Source: Diplolepis rosae
Lineage: Eukaryota > Arthropoda > Insecta > Hymenoptera > Diplolepididae
Reading direction: 5' to 3'
Length of the DNA: 64,000 nt
NCBI GenBank assembly: GCA_030998225.1
Contig: JAPYXD010000752.1
Coordinates: 18,368,501 to 18,432,500, forward strand
Made by a program: the position numbers and the translations under genes. How positions within the stretch are numbered: position 1 is the stretch's first letter; each line of letters starts with the position of its first letter. Under the pieces are notes generated by a model. That model had not been told where the DNA came from, ran no database searches, and saw only the letters and a program-made list of their open reading frames with translations. Shown here in pieces: positions 10,917-21,929 of the stretch.

Positions 10917-10989
10917 ATGTCTCGTTTGTGCACTGTCTTAAATTGTGACAAAAATTACGAATCCCCGTACATTATTTCAATTCCCCGCA
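10917..10989 (+). CDS. THAP-like first exon
   Basis: ATG at 10917 opens a 24-codon exon with the C-x4-C spacing (Cys5, Cys10) and an I-I-S-I-P-R segment where a THAP zinc finger normally has its F-x-F-P motif. It ends at a consensus GTAAGT donor (10990). Cys-x2-4-Cys at this distance from Met is how THAP domains begin. The second half of the domain (Trp and C-x2-H) is not found in the next 1.4 kb in a form I can join. It could belong to the same gene as the SWIM-type exon at 12465, with the foldback element at 11718 in the intron. This is inference. Confidence 0.35.
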
Positions 10990-11717
10990 GTAAGTATAAT
11001 TCGTTTTGTTATTTTTGAAGTGAAACTTTTAACGGCACGAGTTTACATTTCCGTCGTCAGTTAATTGAAAATTTGTGAATGTTCGTAAAGATGGTGGCAA
11101 AGGGCAAGTGACGTGAAGGGAACATCGTAGTGGTGTGGCAGGGGAGAGCTTCGAATGTGGGGACTGGGTCGGGTGGGAGGCGTGGATCATTCAGTCGTCC
11201 GCGTGCGGTATGCCAACATTGCCAACGCGATAAATGGAGTATGTACAGAGCGCCACAGACAGAATAGGAAACGTGGAAAAAAGAGTGAAGTTGCAAATCA
11301 TGATGTAAGTATAACCTCACCTTTTGCCACTACCGTTGGCATTTATTATTGCATGAATAACTAATAGCAATCAAATCTAAATATCTACGCATTTCTATTG
11401 CATGAATGAATAATAACAATTACATTTAAATTTCCACGCTTTTCAGAGTGATACTAAAAAACGTAGAACCGAAATTCATCGAGATAAACATAGAGAATAT
11501 ATGAGACAATTGAGATAACCAAGTTGACGTCACAGGCCATGTGGTAAGGATAGACTGCAGGTAACGTTGGTCTTGGACGAAAGAAATATATGGGAATCGT
11601 TGGGAACTTGACAAAACAAAATTTTCCAGCGTAAAAGTAAGTCATAAATTTATTAATAATTATATTTTTCAAGTGCAAAATTCATTTCCGCTTATTTTGA
11701 GTATCTACTTGTCGCTT

Positions 11718-12324
11718 CCCTTGCGAACTGGCTGAACGATAGCTTTACGATGTAGCGTAACATTATCGTAACATTATCGTAAAGTTATCGTAAAGTAGCA
11801 TTATAACTCATGAATGAGGCAAAATAAACATTCAAAATATTTTCATCCTTATTCTACGTTGAAAATAACGTTAACTGGTAATTGAAATATGCAATAATTT
11901 TATTTGTTTACGCTAAAAATTAAAGAAACATAATACCTGTCATTGAAGGCAGTGCAGTGGTTCATCACTTTCCATGTCTTCACCGTCAGGATTGACTATT
12001 TGTGAGAGTGAGATGAAAGTATAGTTGTGTCTCACTCCAACCAATGGTCAACTTTAACGGAGAAGTTCCATAAAAGGTGAACCACTGCACTGCCTTCAAT
12101 GACAGGTATTATGTTTTTTTAATTTTTAGCGTAAATAAATAAAATTATTGCATATTTCAATTACCAGTTAACGTTATTTTTAACGTAGAATAAGGATAAA
12201 AACATTTTGAATATTTATTTTGCCTTATTCATGAGTTATAATGATACTTTACGATAACTTCACGAGAATGTTACGATTATGTTACGCTACAGCGTAAAGC
12301 TATCGTTCAGCCAGTTCGCTAGGG
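11718..12324. mobile_element. Foldback (long-TIR) element, about 0.6 kb
   Basis: Arms of about 240 bp pair almost perfectly: 11718-11965 (CCCTTGCGAACTGGCTGAAC inward) with 12080-12324 (GTTCAGCCAGTTCGCTAGGG at the end). They flank a loop of about 115 bp. The arms contain runs of CGTAACATTATCGTAA-type short tandem repeats whose number differs between arms. Flanking TTGTCGCT and TTGTCATT look like a degenerate 8-bp target duplication. There is no ORF. An 8-bp duplication would fit hAT or P-element families. Confidence 0.7.
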
Positions 12325-12464
12325 TTGTCATTCTTTTAATTTTCTAATATGAAATAAAATGTCATAAATTTGTAGGTTATGATTACCGCTTGTTTTGAAG
12401 GATTTGAAGAATGTGTTGAAAACGAAAAATTTTGTTTCTTCATCTTCTCTTTGGATTTTTTCAG

Positions 12465-12810
12465 ATAAAAGAAAATGTCATTAAATCCAGTTAAGGTAAT
12501 AAAGTCACCAGACACATATTTTGAAACTTTATCAGGTGAAGTTAGAAAACGTTACTTGGAAAAGATCAAAATAATAAATAATTGTGATCCCTTCATGATG
12601 AAAAAACACGAACTAAGTGATAATTTAGAAGAACTAACTGAAATATCTACAATGGATTTAGTCAATTATTTAATACTGACGCACAGTTTTTACACTGGCA
12701 AGCAGCTGCAAGCCTATAAAAGCTTAGAAGCTTATAAATTTGTGGAAACAGGATTTGTTCAAGCTCTGAAAGTTAAGAAAATCGAGGGATATTACGTTGT
12801 AGTTGGAGGC
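12465..12810 (+). CDS. SWIM/YqaJ-type transposon-derived protein, first coding exon
   Basis: The exon begins after a pyrimidine-rich acceptor (TTTTTTCAG ending 12464), has ATG at 12475, and ends at a GTAAGT donor (12811). The 112 encoded residues match the N-terminal region of a protein family that is multi-copy in insect genomes. That family continues with a SWIM zinc finger (C-x-C...C-x-H) and a YqaJ-type recombinase nuclease. Recognisable segments include D-P-F-M-M-K-K-H-E-L and L-T-H-S-F-Y-T-G-K-Q-L. No stop or frameshift interrupts the exon. The SWIM and YqaJ exons are not found downstream in the window, so the copy is probably truncated. The family assignment is from memory. Confidence 0.55.
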
Positions 12811-13183
12811 GTAAGTTTTTGTAATAAATTTTATTTAATTAAGTCAATATCGTGGTTTATTGTTTATTTATTTATTTGGTAATAAAACATCATTCTGCTG
12901 ACTGGAATGATTCTTTGAATTATCGTATTTTACGATTACATGAACCCATTGAATATTACGAAAAGGCTGTAAATTGTATAAAAGGATTTACTTAACAGTT
13001 TATGTTTAAGGCAAACGAACCAAATGTGGATCAGAGGTCTAAATATGAATTACTGTCTTTTATTATATAAATGCAATAATCACTCTATTTTTTTCAAAAA
13101 TACATACATTTATATAGCAAAAATAAACACCGATCCACATTCGAACTTGAGATAACCTGGTACGTTTGATTTGTTTGTCTTAC

Positions 13184-13815
13184 TTTTACCACAAAATAAA
13201 TTACGCATCGCGTATCACAAACCCTTCTCTTCAGTCTTTCCAATCTGTCCAAATCAGATTTCCTTTTTAAGGCACAACCAAACTTATAGCCCAAATTCTG
13301 ACAAGGCACCCAATCAGGATTATTTTCATCCTCAAGGGCTGCCGGGCGACCTAAAACATGTTTATCTTTGACGATTTTAAAACCAGACGACCTAAAAAAT
13401 GTATAAGCTAGCACGACGTTAATAATTAATAAATTTTGATAATAAAATATCGTTAATAGTAATAGCTAATAAAAATAAAAATAATCTTAAAATGGAGTTT
13501 CGAGACAAATTTTTTTAACACTATGGTTTTACACACTTCTTATAACACGTTTTTCAATGAAGCTTCTTCAATAAATGTATTAATAAAAATTAATATGTTA
13601 CCTGAAATAAAATGCTTTTCACAAATTCGTCCAAACTTTCTTTCATTTTCCGATAAGTCTCGTTTTATAACCCTCAACCAACCATTTCTCCTTTTCTCAG
13701 AGAGAATTTTAGTTTCCTCCGATCTGTGGATTATAACGGACGGAATGCGAAAAAATGATAATTTTCCAGTACTGGAAAGACTTGAACAATCTACAATACC
13801 GCAGCTAGTAGGCAT
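13184..13815 (-). CDS. THAP-domain protein, two exons visible
   Basis: Exon 1 (13815-13602, minus) begins with ATG and encodes a full THAP zinc finger: C-x4-C, then F-F-R-I-P-S, a Trp (N-G-W-L-R-V-I-K-R), and the closing C-E-K-H-F. It ends at CAG|GTAACA. Exon 2 starts at 13350 after TTTTAG and joins in phase to give F-I-S-G-R-P-A-A-L, continuing with N-P-D-W-V-P-C-Q-N-L-G. That is the segment that normally follows THAP in insect THAP/P-element-like proteins. A Lys/Arg-rich helix follows. A possible donor (GTAAGA) ends exon 2 at 13184, and later exons are not identified. THAP domains bind DNA in host regulators and in P-element transposases. Intact splice sites argue against a processed copy. 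Confidence 0.72.
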
Positions 13816-14103
13816 ATTTATTCTTTTTATACTTAATCACTTAACCATATTATTGCAACGATTTGTATACTAGGGAGTGTTTCAGGACGTAAATTGGGCA
13901 AACGAGTTGCGAAAAAAAACAAACCTGAAAGCTGTGTGCAACCGGTCCAATTCGGGAGTGAAAAGAAGTGTCAACCACTTTGTTTCAAAGGACAAGAAAC
14001 CTGAGAAGCTTGTGCGCGTATCGCCCCGATTTGTAAGACCATATCGGTGAAATCGGTGCGATTCGACGTATTCAAAAATTCGAAATCTCAACTTAGGGCT
14101 TGT

Positions 14104-14620
14104 AATAGTATATTACGTGCCTAGGCGCACAATGAGGGTTATTGCGTGACGAGCGACAATGCTCGCAGGAGATCGAAGCCGAGGCACGATCAGTCCTGCG
14201 AGCATTGTCACGAGTCTCGTAATTTCCCGAATTGTGTGCATTGGAAGGTATTCTATTTTATGTGACTTCGGTGCGTATACGAGTTTTTATGCGTACACTC
14301 GAATCTAATCTAGTATTGTAGTTGTTTGCGGCGCTAGTCATTACACTTGATATGTCACGACTAGTCCCGGCCATTTTGATTTTATCGATCTTGTATAGTA
14401 GTAATGGGTTTTAATAGACGTATGCGCAGTTCACATGTACAAGGCTTTGCCAGTAAGGTGCTAACGCTGTACGAAGAAGAAGAAGAATAAGAAGAAGATT
14501 GTGCTCCATTGCATGGCTATAGGCGCATGCGCAGTTCAATTTTTCCATTTCATTCCTCTGTAGCGCAATATACTGTTAACTGTAGCGAAAAAACGAGTTT
14601 TCGCGCCGGTGGCACATAAA
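14104..14620 (+). repeat. Dispersed repeat, copy 1
   Basis: The block starts ATAGTATATTACGTGCCTAG and is repeated at 21140-21740 in the same orientation. Shared landmarks include the palindrome GTGCCTAGGC, AATGCTCGCAGGAGATCGAA, GAATTGTGTGCATTGG, a GAAGAAGAAG run, and ATGCGCAGTTCA near the end. It has no coding capacity. GCGCATGCGCA at about 14523 is a good match to the NRF-1/ewg binding palindrome, which also occurs in partial form at about 14421. Confidence 0.7.
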
Positions 14621-15220
14621 AAAATTATCACAAAATTTCGCGGTAGCCTTCGGAGTGGCATCTCGCGGCGTGAAAATGAAGTGGTGTTGTGTGCCGCTAG
14701 GGAAACCCAGGAGAGGGATTCATGGCCCGGGAAAGCGAGGTAAGAGTATGTATTCTCCACCTCCCTCCCTCGCGCTCTCCCTGTCTCTCTCAACTGAGCT
14801 CACAGGTGGTTTTCGCGACACATCTGAAACAATTTTTGCGACAGCCTGATGTTTGTTTTTCCTGGTGAAACTATCAGCATTAAAAATGTTACGAACGGGT
14901 AATTTTGTTGTAAACAAAATTACAAAAGCAACTACTCCAATCGAAGATCTGGAAGGAAGGTGTTACGGGAGAGAAAAGGGAAAGTTGTTTCGTTGGTTTG
15001 TTTGCCGGAGGGTCCAAACAGCTAAAGTAATTCGCATTAATTTGTTTATTTCATTTATTGTGGCGAATCAACCTCTGAGCTCTATTTCCTGGGGAAATAC
15101 CTTTTACTGTCTAGCCTTTAATTCCTAAGAGTGTCAAGGTTTTCAAATGAACTTTTAACTCGAATTTACCGTGAAATTTGCTGTTTAACATTTCTGCTCA
15201 GGCAGTCGTTCACTTTCATC
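14621..15220 (+). other. CpG-richer stretch with short ORFs, no recognised gene
   Basis: Contains an ATG-initiated stretch of about 22 codons at about 14676 that ends at a GTAAGA donor-like site (about 14740), and a 91-codon ORF at 14853-15128 without recognisable domains. Composition is less AT-rich than the surroundings. It may be the 5' region of the repetitive-gene remnant that starts at 15221, but I see no decisive link. Confidence 0.25.
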
Positions 15221-15390
15221 ATGAGATCTCGTCAATGTTCAAATCATCCTAACAAATTTTGCTACATATGCGGTCGCCTCACGTTTGAACAGCAAAAGAT
15301 CTTAATCAACGAAAATTTATAATAATACTTTACAAAAAGTATTTCGAATTTCCAATATCTCATCAAGATAGGCCTTGGGCTCTACATATA

Positions 15391-16642
15391 AAGTGTGATC
15401 AAATTGGAGGTACTTTTTCCAATAGGGTTTTATTGACATGTCACGCGTGACTACTGTCAAACTAAATACACAATTTTATTCAGTTTTTATTGACATTTCA
15501 TCATGGAAAGACTTACGCCTCAACAACGTTTACGAATCGTACAATTATATTACGAAAATGGACGCTCTGTGAAAAGTGTTTATCGCGTGCTCAGGACAAT
15601 TTATGGTGTACATAATCGTCCTACTGAATGCACTACTCGGCATACCATCGGCAAACTCGAGAATAATTTAACATTATTGGATGATACTCGACCGATTAGA
15701 CCACGTACAGCCCGAACTGTAGAGAATATTGCGGCTGTAAATGAGAGTTTTGCCGAAGACCCGGAAGAATCGATTCGGCGCCTATCTTATGTCACTACTT
15801 GAGAGATTTTACGCAAATATCTTGGTTTGAAAGCGTATAAAATACAGCTAGTCCAAGAATTGAAGCCGGCTGATCTTCCAAAGCGTCATAATTTCAATCT
15901 TTGGGCTCTTGGAAAACTCGCTGAAGATCCGAATTTTGTTCAGCGATGAGGCCCATTTTTGGCTTAATGGCTATGTAAATAAGGAAAATTGCCGTATTTG
16001 GGGTGAAGAACTGCCATTATATCAATTGAAAAGAACCGTTTGGTGCGGCTTATAGGCTGGAGGAATCATTGGCCCATATTTCTTCAAAGACGAGGCTGGC
16101 GCCAATGTAACAGTGAATGGGGAACGCTTTCGCGCCATGATAAACGACTTTTTGATGCCGGAAATTGAAGCCCGTAATCTCCACGACATTTGGTTCCAAC
16201 AAGACGGCGCTACATGTCATACAGCCCGTGAAACAATGGATTTACTGCGTAGTCGTTTCGGTGAGCAATTTATCTCTCGTCTCGGACCGGTGGATTGGCC
16301 TCCAAGATCGTGTGATATCACACCTGTGGACTTTTATTTGTGGGGGTATGTAAAGTCTAAATGTTTTGTGGATAAACCAGCTACTATTGAGGCATTGGAA
16401 GCCGACATTACTGAAGTTATTAGCGAGATACCGACCAAAGTCCTCGAGCGAGTCATTCAAAATTGGTGTTTACGGATGGACGAATTAAAGCGCAGTTGCG
16501 GCCAACATTTGAATGGGGTTATCTTTCAAAAATAAATGTCGCGAATGGTTCTACACAAAAATAAAAAAGATTGCCCTATCAATTTGAATTTTCGTTGTTT
16601 TATTTCAATTTAAAATCCTATACCTCTAAATTGATCACCCTT
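15391..16642 (+). mobile_element. Tc1/mariner-type transposon, 1252 bp
   Basis: AAGTGTGATCAAATTGGAGG at 15391 pairs with CCTCTAAATTGATCACCCTT ending at 16642. The TIRs are about 24 bp with a few mismatches. TA lies on each side (15389-15390, 16643-16644). The length is typical. It is inserted in the coding region of the repetitive-family pseudogene, which supplies independent evidence for both boundaries. Confidence 0.88.
15503..16535 (+). pseudogene. Tc1/mariner-type transposase, lightly mutated
   Basis: The ATG at 15503 starts a protein with the family's N-terminal helix-turn-helix (Q-Q-R-L-R-I-V-Q-L-Y-Y) and second DNA-binding part. The stop TGA at about 15800 replaces the usual Trp after Y-V-T-T. 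Reading through, S-D-E-A-H-F-W-L-N-G (first catalytic Asp, about 15945) is followed by a frameshift. The remaining ORF, 16113-16535, has Q-Q-D-G-A-T-C-H (second Asp) and W-P-P-R-S-C-D-I-T-P-V-D-F-Y-L-W-G (third acidic residue), then the normal C-terminus. The family transposes DNA by cut and paste at TA. A few lesions make it inactive. Confidence 0.87.
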
Positions 16643-17962
16643 TAGTATGCGCATTATCCTATACTGCACCTAATCGATGAAATAATGCCGTGGCTAAGGT
16701 TATACCAATGCCTTTTAAGACACCTATCATAAACGTTACTGGTTTTAATAGTAAAAATTCTGATAAAATAAAATACGCGGATCTTAGAAATGTAACAAAA
16801 CCAGTATTATATGAACCTCATGATAAATTTCCTATTCCTCCACTTATGAAGGAAAAAAAAAATAATGAAGCCGCTTACATTTCTAATGAAGGAGAAGAAA
16901 CTGATGATGAAGTTTACATAATTAAAAAGTATGTGGAGATTTAAAAATCATATCCATGCTTCTTGGACAACAGGCAGGTTATACGAAATACCCATGTTTC
17001 ATATGTTTATAGGATAGCAGAGACAGAAACCAGCATTATAAAAAAAAGATTTGGCCTCTTCGCAGATCCCTCAAAGCTGGAGACCCTAACTTTTCTAAGA
17101 ATCCATTGATTGAAAGTGGAAAGGTTCTACTAACTCCATTTCATATCAAACTTGGACTCATGAAACAATTTGTAAAAGCTCTCAAAACAGATGGCGATTG
17201 CTTAAAGTACCTTGTGGATCGATTCCCCGGTTTGACTGATGCCAAAATAAAAGGAGGAATATTTGTTGGACCACAAATATGCGAATTGATGAAAACAATG
17301 CAATTTGAGGATGTCATGACCAATGTTGAAAAAAATGCTTGGATCAGCTTCAAAAAAGTAGTCAAAGGATTCTTAGGCAACGAAAAATCAAGTAATTATG
17401 ACGAATTAGTCAACAATATGCTTAAAAGCTTTCAACAGTTAGGCTGCAACATGAGCACTGAAGTACATTACTTGCATTTTCGTCTTGATTGGTTCTCTGA
17501 GAATTTGGGTGATATTAGCGAAGAACAAGGAGAGCGTTTTCATCAGAATATAAAGGAAATATAGCGGCGTCATCAAGGAAAGTGGTCCACAGCTATGCTG
17601 GCAAACTACTGCTGGTCTTTAAAACGTGACGAGCCACATGCTAAACATAGGAAACGATCCAACACAAGGTCTTTGGAGAGTAAGAAAAAAAGGTATCATG
17701 AAAGCGGAGATTAGTCTAATCATAACTGGCAAGGTTTCCGAATGAACTGGCATTGAATTGCTGAGTCTTTGCTTGATCATATTTGATTGTAGGGTCACAT
17801 ATTGATCTTGTCTTGGGTTGCACGCCCCGATCCACCTTGCCTTAAGTGGTTAGTTGGAGATTGATCTTGCGTCAGACGGCTGGGTCACCATAAAGTCATT
17901 TCTTTAGTGGCCAGATCACATATTAATTTTTGCCTTAGGCGATTAGCTTATATGACCGTAAG

Positions 17963-18118
17963 CCCTACCTATCTCGGGTTTGATGTTATTGCGTTTGAGG
18001 TTATGGGGTTGTAGCGTACTTGGGTATTGAATAGCAGATCCCTACCTGTTGTGGGTTTGATGTTATTGCGTTTGAGGTTATGGCGCACTTGAGTTTGGAA
18101 CAGCAGATCCCTACCTGT
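17963..18118 (+). repeat. Short tandem duplication (about 70-77 bp units)
   Basis: Units start CCCTACCT at 17963, 18040 and 18109 (third truncated) and share GGGTTTGATGTTATTGCGTT. No coding content. Flanking sequence 17720-17962 has looser repeats of GATCTTG and TTAGTGG-type words and no gene. Confidence 0.7.
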
Positions 18119-20529
18119 TGATAATGATCTCTTGTTCATATTATGCCTTTTTGATCAGAAATAAGAATGAAAAAACAAATTTGACGTCCTATCATTTTTT
18201 CCCGCCATATATCGGTCATTTCGAAACCTGCAATTTTTTTTCAATTGGCGATATCTCCGGTTAGAAGAATTAAAATAATATATGTATATAGTGAAATAAA
18301 AAGCTGAAAAGTGGCTCTTTTTTATGGTTTTCTCATATTTAAAAAATAATAAAAATTCGCGAAATTATCGATGCTTAAATGTAGCGAAAAACCGTGTTTT
18401 TCACATTTTTAGGTTAGGATTACTCGAAAACCTGACGTGATGGAGCAATTCTGAGCCCGGATTCGGTTTCTACGCCAAAAATCATTTTATAAAAATGTCA
18501 AATTTCAATCTTTTCAGAAAATTTTAGTAACTGTGAATAATTATGTGACATCCTCTGTACATCATTGACATTAAAATATGTTCTGAAATTGCTTTTTATT
18601 TTAAAATTTCTTTAATCTATAAATCAAAAATCATTTATAATTATCATCGTTCGTTAACCTTAAAATCCGTCTCTAAAACCAGACTTTTATCAAGTAATTT
18701 ATAATTTCCTGTAAGTAGTCAAATTCTACGAAACCTATTTTTAAAATGTATTTTTCATAGCTTTATGTACTTTTCACAGCGTTATGTATTTTTACTATCT
18801 GTACTCAGTCTGGACTCTGTATGATCCAGTTAAATATAATTAACTTTCTAGATGTACAGCAAATAGGACTCTTAACTGAAATACTACCCACAATCGTACT
18901 CCCTTTTGAAAATTTTACATATCTACCGCTAGCAAAAGATAAAAAAATAGACGCGGATACAATTATGAGAAGTCTCCGACATAATCTTATGTAAATATCA
19001 TAAAAGACTTTCTCGGTTCCAAAATGGGACAGTGCTCTTATAGTTGAGCTTTAGTAAATACAAATAGACCCAGATGCATTTCCTGTTCTGAAATAACGTC
19101 ATATAGGAATAAATCTTAATAAACTTAAAATTCAAAAAGCCACATACAAACAAAGAACAAAATTAACATTATTTTTTTCACTTAATAATTATATAACAAA
19201 AAAATTATTAAACATATATTGCTTATATTTCCAACAGACTAAATGATATTTCAGGTCTATTTGAAATCAAAATAAGAATAATTAAAAGTAAACATTTAAT
19301 AATGTTTTTAATGTTAGTTAGAAAAATGGACGCATGACAAGTTAATACATTTATGGGTCACTATAATTCTAAGTTTATGTTATTTTAAAACTAGCATTGA
19401 GAGTCTAAATTTTGCCAAATATGAATTTTCGATTAAAATAATGAATGTTCTTTTTTTTAGGAATCTAATCAAATCATAAGTAATCTTATAAGTATTTATG
19501 TATGAAGGAGTGAAGCCGATTTGCAATTTACAGGATTATATTAAATCATTACACATTCCTTAAATTTCAATTACATTTTATGAAATCTCAATATCATCTT
19601 AAACTTACTTTTAATTATAATCAATAAACGAGACCATCTCTCTTTCACACATATATACTAATTTATTCAGAAATACCATATAATTATTCAATTTATAATC
19701 AAATGACTCTACTTAAACTTAAAGATATATATATAGAAATAAATACTAAGATCGATTTCTGAAATAAAACTGAAAAAATATTGTTTTCCGACCGAATCAT
19801 GTAGATAAATACTTATGTTTTAATGGCATTCTCATGAACTTAAACTGTTTCATCTTGTCTCATATGTTTGTAAATGATTTGAATTAATTGTTAGTAATTA
19901 TTCATAACTATGTACAAATTTATATTTCATTATAAAATAGTACAAATGTCTCCATCTTTTGAGAAAAGAGATAAACTTGGAGAAAACCTGGTACCCCTCC
20001 TAGACCCAGATATCAGAGCCCGCTACAAAATCTACCTATGAGAATCAAGAGAGTAACTGCACTCGCTTATCCACACCAATTAGAAAAGCAAAAGATAAAA
20101 AACCAAGTCGCGCTAGAACATTTTTATGGAAAGGGAAGTAGAGCAGAACATAAAAACGACTGCACAGCTAAAAAAAAGCAGTTCTCAGTTCTTAGTTCTT
20201 CAAATTTTCAGTTCATCAATTAAAAAAGGTTCTTCAAATAGTTAGTTTTCCAAGTTGTTCAATTATTCAATTATTCAATTCTTCAGTTTTCAAGTTCTTC
20301 CAAAAAAATCTAAAAACAAATTTTAATAGGTGCATTCAAATTTTTAAAAACAGCTTTGTTCAAAATTAAATAAAGTGAAATTCTTATAATAAAAGAAATT
20401 ACCAGGATTTCTCCAGGAATTTATCCAGGAATATAATATATTTATTCTTCAAAAGAAAGGAAAATTTTTATAATAAATTACTAAACTAACTTTGCATTCT
20501 ATTCTCGAGTGTTCTCTTTTTTATTTAAA
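18119..20529. other. AT-rich stretch, no confident gene
   Basis: Mostly low-complexity A/T sequence. One ATG-initiated ORF of 57 codons at 18821-18994 (starting M-I-Q-L-N-I-I-N-F-L) has ordinary composition but no recognisable motif. Bases 20180-20300 contain CAATTATTC/GTTCTTC-type short repeats. Nothing else is supportable. Confidence 0.4.
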
Positions 20530-20661
20530 ATGAATCCTTTGGACCTTTTTAGTAGTTCTTATACCTTTAAACGTACTTATTTAAGCCCTCCAACTAGCCA
20601 GAAAAATCTTCCAACAGACATGAGCCAATTGGATGATTTTTTGAAAAAACAAATAAATTAA
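20530..20661 (+). CDS. Small hypothetical ORF (43 aa)
   Basis: ATG at 20530 in good context (AAA before ATG), 43 codons then TAA. The protein is Ser/Pro/Thr-rich with an amphipathic C-terminal segment (M-S-Q-L-D-D-F-L-K-K). It lies upstream of a series of small ORFs (22960, 23320-23731) and a gag gene in the same orientation, so it could be a leader or accessory ORF of the retroelement. No homologue is recognised and length alone is weak evidence. Confidence 0.2.
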   Translation: MNPLDLFSSSYTFKRTYLSPPTSQKNLPTDMSQLDDFLKKQIN

Positions 20662-21139
20662 GCCCTGAAAAAGTAATTGTTGGAGCAAAACCAGCTTTTA
20701 ACAAAAAACTTTAAAATTTTTGTTCATATGATATAAATTTCCGCATATTTTTGAGTTACGCTTCGAATTTAAAAAAAATGGTCTAAACTTAGATTTAAAG
20801 ATATTTTTACAAACTTCACAACTTTTCTAAATTTTCTCAAATAAAAAATAAATGTTGACAAATTTCACAAACATTTTACGAATTTTAAAAACCTTCCAAA
20901 GTTTTTCATATTTTTATTGAATAGAATACTTAATTTTTATTCAAATTTTTAATTAGGTTTTAAATAGTTCCAAAATTCTAAGTTTTTATAAAATTATATG
21001 ACGAAAAATTTTTAGCGAAATTTTTTTTTTCGAAATTCAAAGTTTCAAGCAATTTTTACTAAAGTTAAAATTATAAAAAAAAAGAAATGTTTAAGGATAA
21101 AGAAATAAATCTAAAATTTACTAAATTCTAACTAAAATA

Positions 21140-21740
21140 ATAGTATATCATGTGCCTAGGCACATAATGAGGGTGATTGCGTGACGAGCGACAATGCTCG
21201 CAGGAGATCGAAGCCAAGGCGTATAGCCGAGGCGTAGGTGAGGCATAGTCGAGGCGTAGCCGAGACATAGCTGAGGCAAAGCCGAGACGTAGCTGAGGCA
21301 AAGCCGAGACGAATCCGAGGCGCGATCAGTCCTGCGAACATTGTCACGAGTCTCGCAATGTCCCGAATTGTGTGCATTGGCACATATTCTATTTTATGTG
21401 ACTGTGGTGCGGATACGAGTTTTTATGCGTACATTGGAATCTAATCTAGTACTTATTGTAGTTGTTTGCTGCGCTAGTTGTACGAAGCGGGCGCAAATTG
21501 GCGACTAGTCCCGGCCATTTTGATTTTATCGGTCTTGTGTACTGTGTATTAGTCAGTGCTAACGATGTACGAAGAAGAAGTGAGAAGAAGAAGAATAAGA
21601 AATAGATTGCGTTCCGCGGTAATACTATAATGCACATGCGCAGTTCAATTTCTACATTGTATTCCTCTGTAACGGAATATACAACATTGCTTTACTCTCA
21701 GCTGTAACGGAAAAACGAGTTTCCGCGGCTGAGGCACACA
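21140..21740 (+). repeat. Dispersed repeat, copy 2, with internal minisatellite
   Basis: Second copy of the block at 14104-14620, same orientation. It differs by an expansion at about 21213-21330 of an 11-12-bp unit (GCCGAGGCGTAG and variants), present once in copy 1. The end again has ATGCGCAGTTCA (about 21634). Confidence 0.7.
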
Positions 21741-21797
21741 ATAGTACATTGTACATTTTACACGAGTAAAATAAATGTTTTTCCCGTGTTGCACACG

Positions 21798-21889
21798 ATT
21801 TTTTTTCTACTAGCGGGTCAGAAAGTGGATTTGTTTGCGCCGCACGGGGCAATAAAGTCCACTTTATGGCCCGCTAGTAGAAAAAAAAT
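21798..21889. repeat. Inverted repeat (about 30-bp arms)
   Basis: TTTTTTTTCTACTAGCGGGT...GTGGA is matched by TCCAC...GCCCGCTAGTAGAAAAAA after a short spacer containing CGCCGCACGGGGC. It may be the terminal repeat of a very short MITE. A transcript would form a stable hairpin. Confidence 0.55.
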
Positions 21890-21929
21890 ATTTTATTCCA
21901 AATTCTACATTTAGATATTTGATAAAAGA

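Larger units (their letters stand above)
15221..17714 (+). pseudogene. Insect repetitive protein family pseudogene, split by a mariner
   Basis: The pieces together match a large uncharacterised protein family that I recall as highly repeated in insect genomes. The N-terminal part (15221-15390) has F-C-Y-I-C-G and, after a frameshift, Q-D-R-P-W-A. The mariner at 15391-16642 then interrupts. The frame resumes with V-T-G-F-N-S-K-N and P-I-P-P (16690-16944). A later part (about 16940-17714) has L-L-G-Q-Q-A-G-Y-T-K-Y-P-C-F, H-I-K-L-G-L-M-K, G-I-F-V-G-P-Q-I, E-E-Q-G-E-R-F-H-Q and Y-C-W-S-L-K-R-D. Two nonsense codons (TAG at about 17011, in C-L-*-D-S-R, and TAG at about 17562) and an internal deletion near 16940 kill it. 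Function is unknown. Confidence 0.7.
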
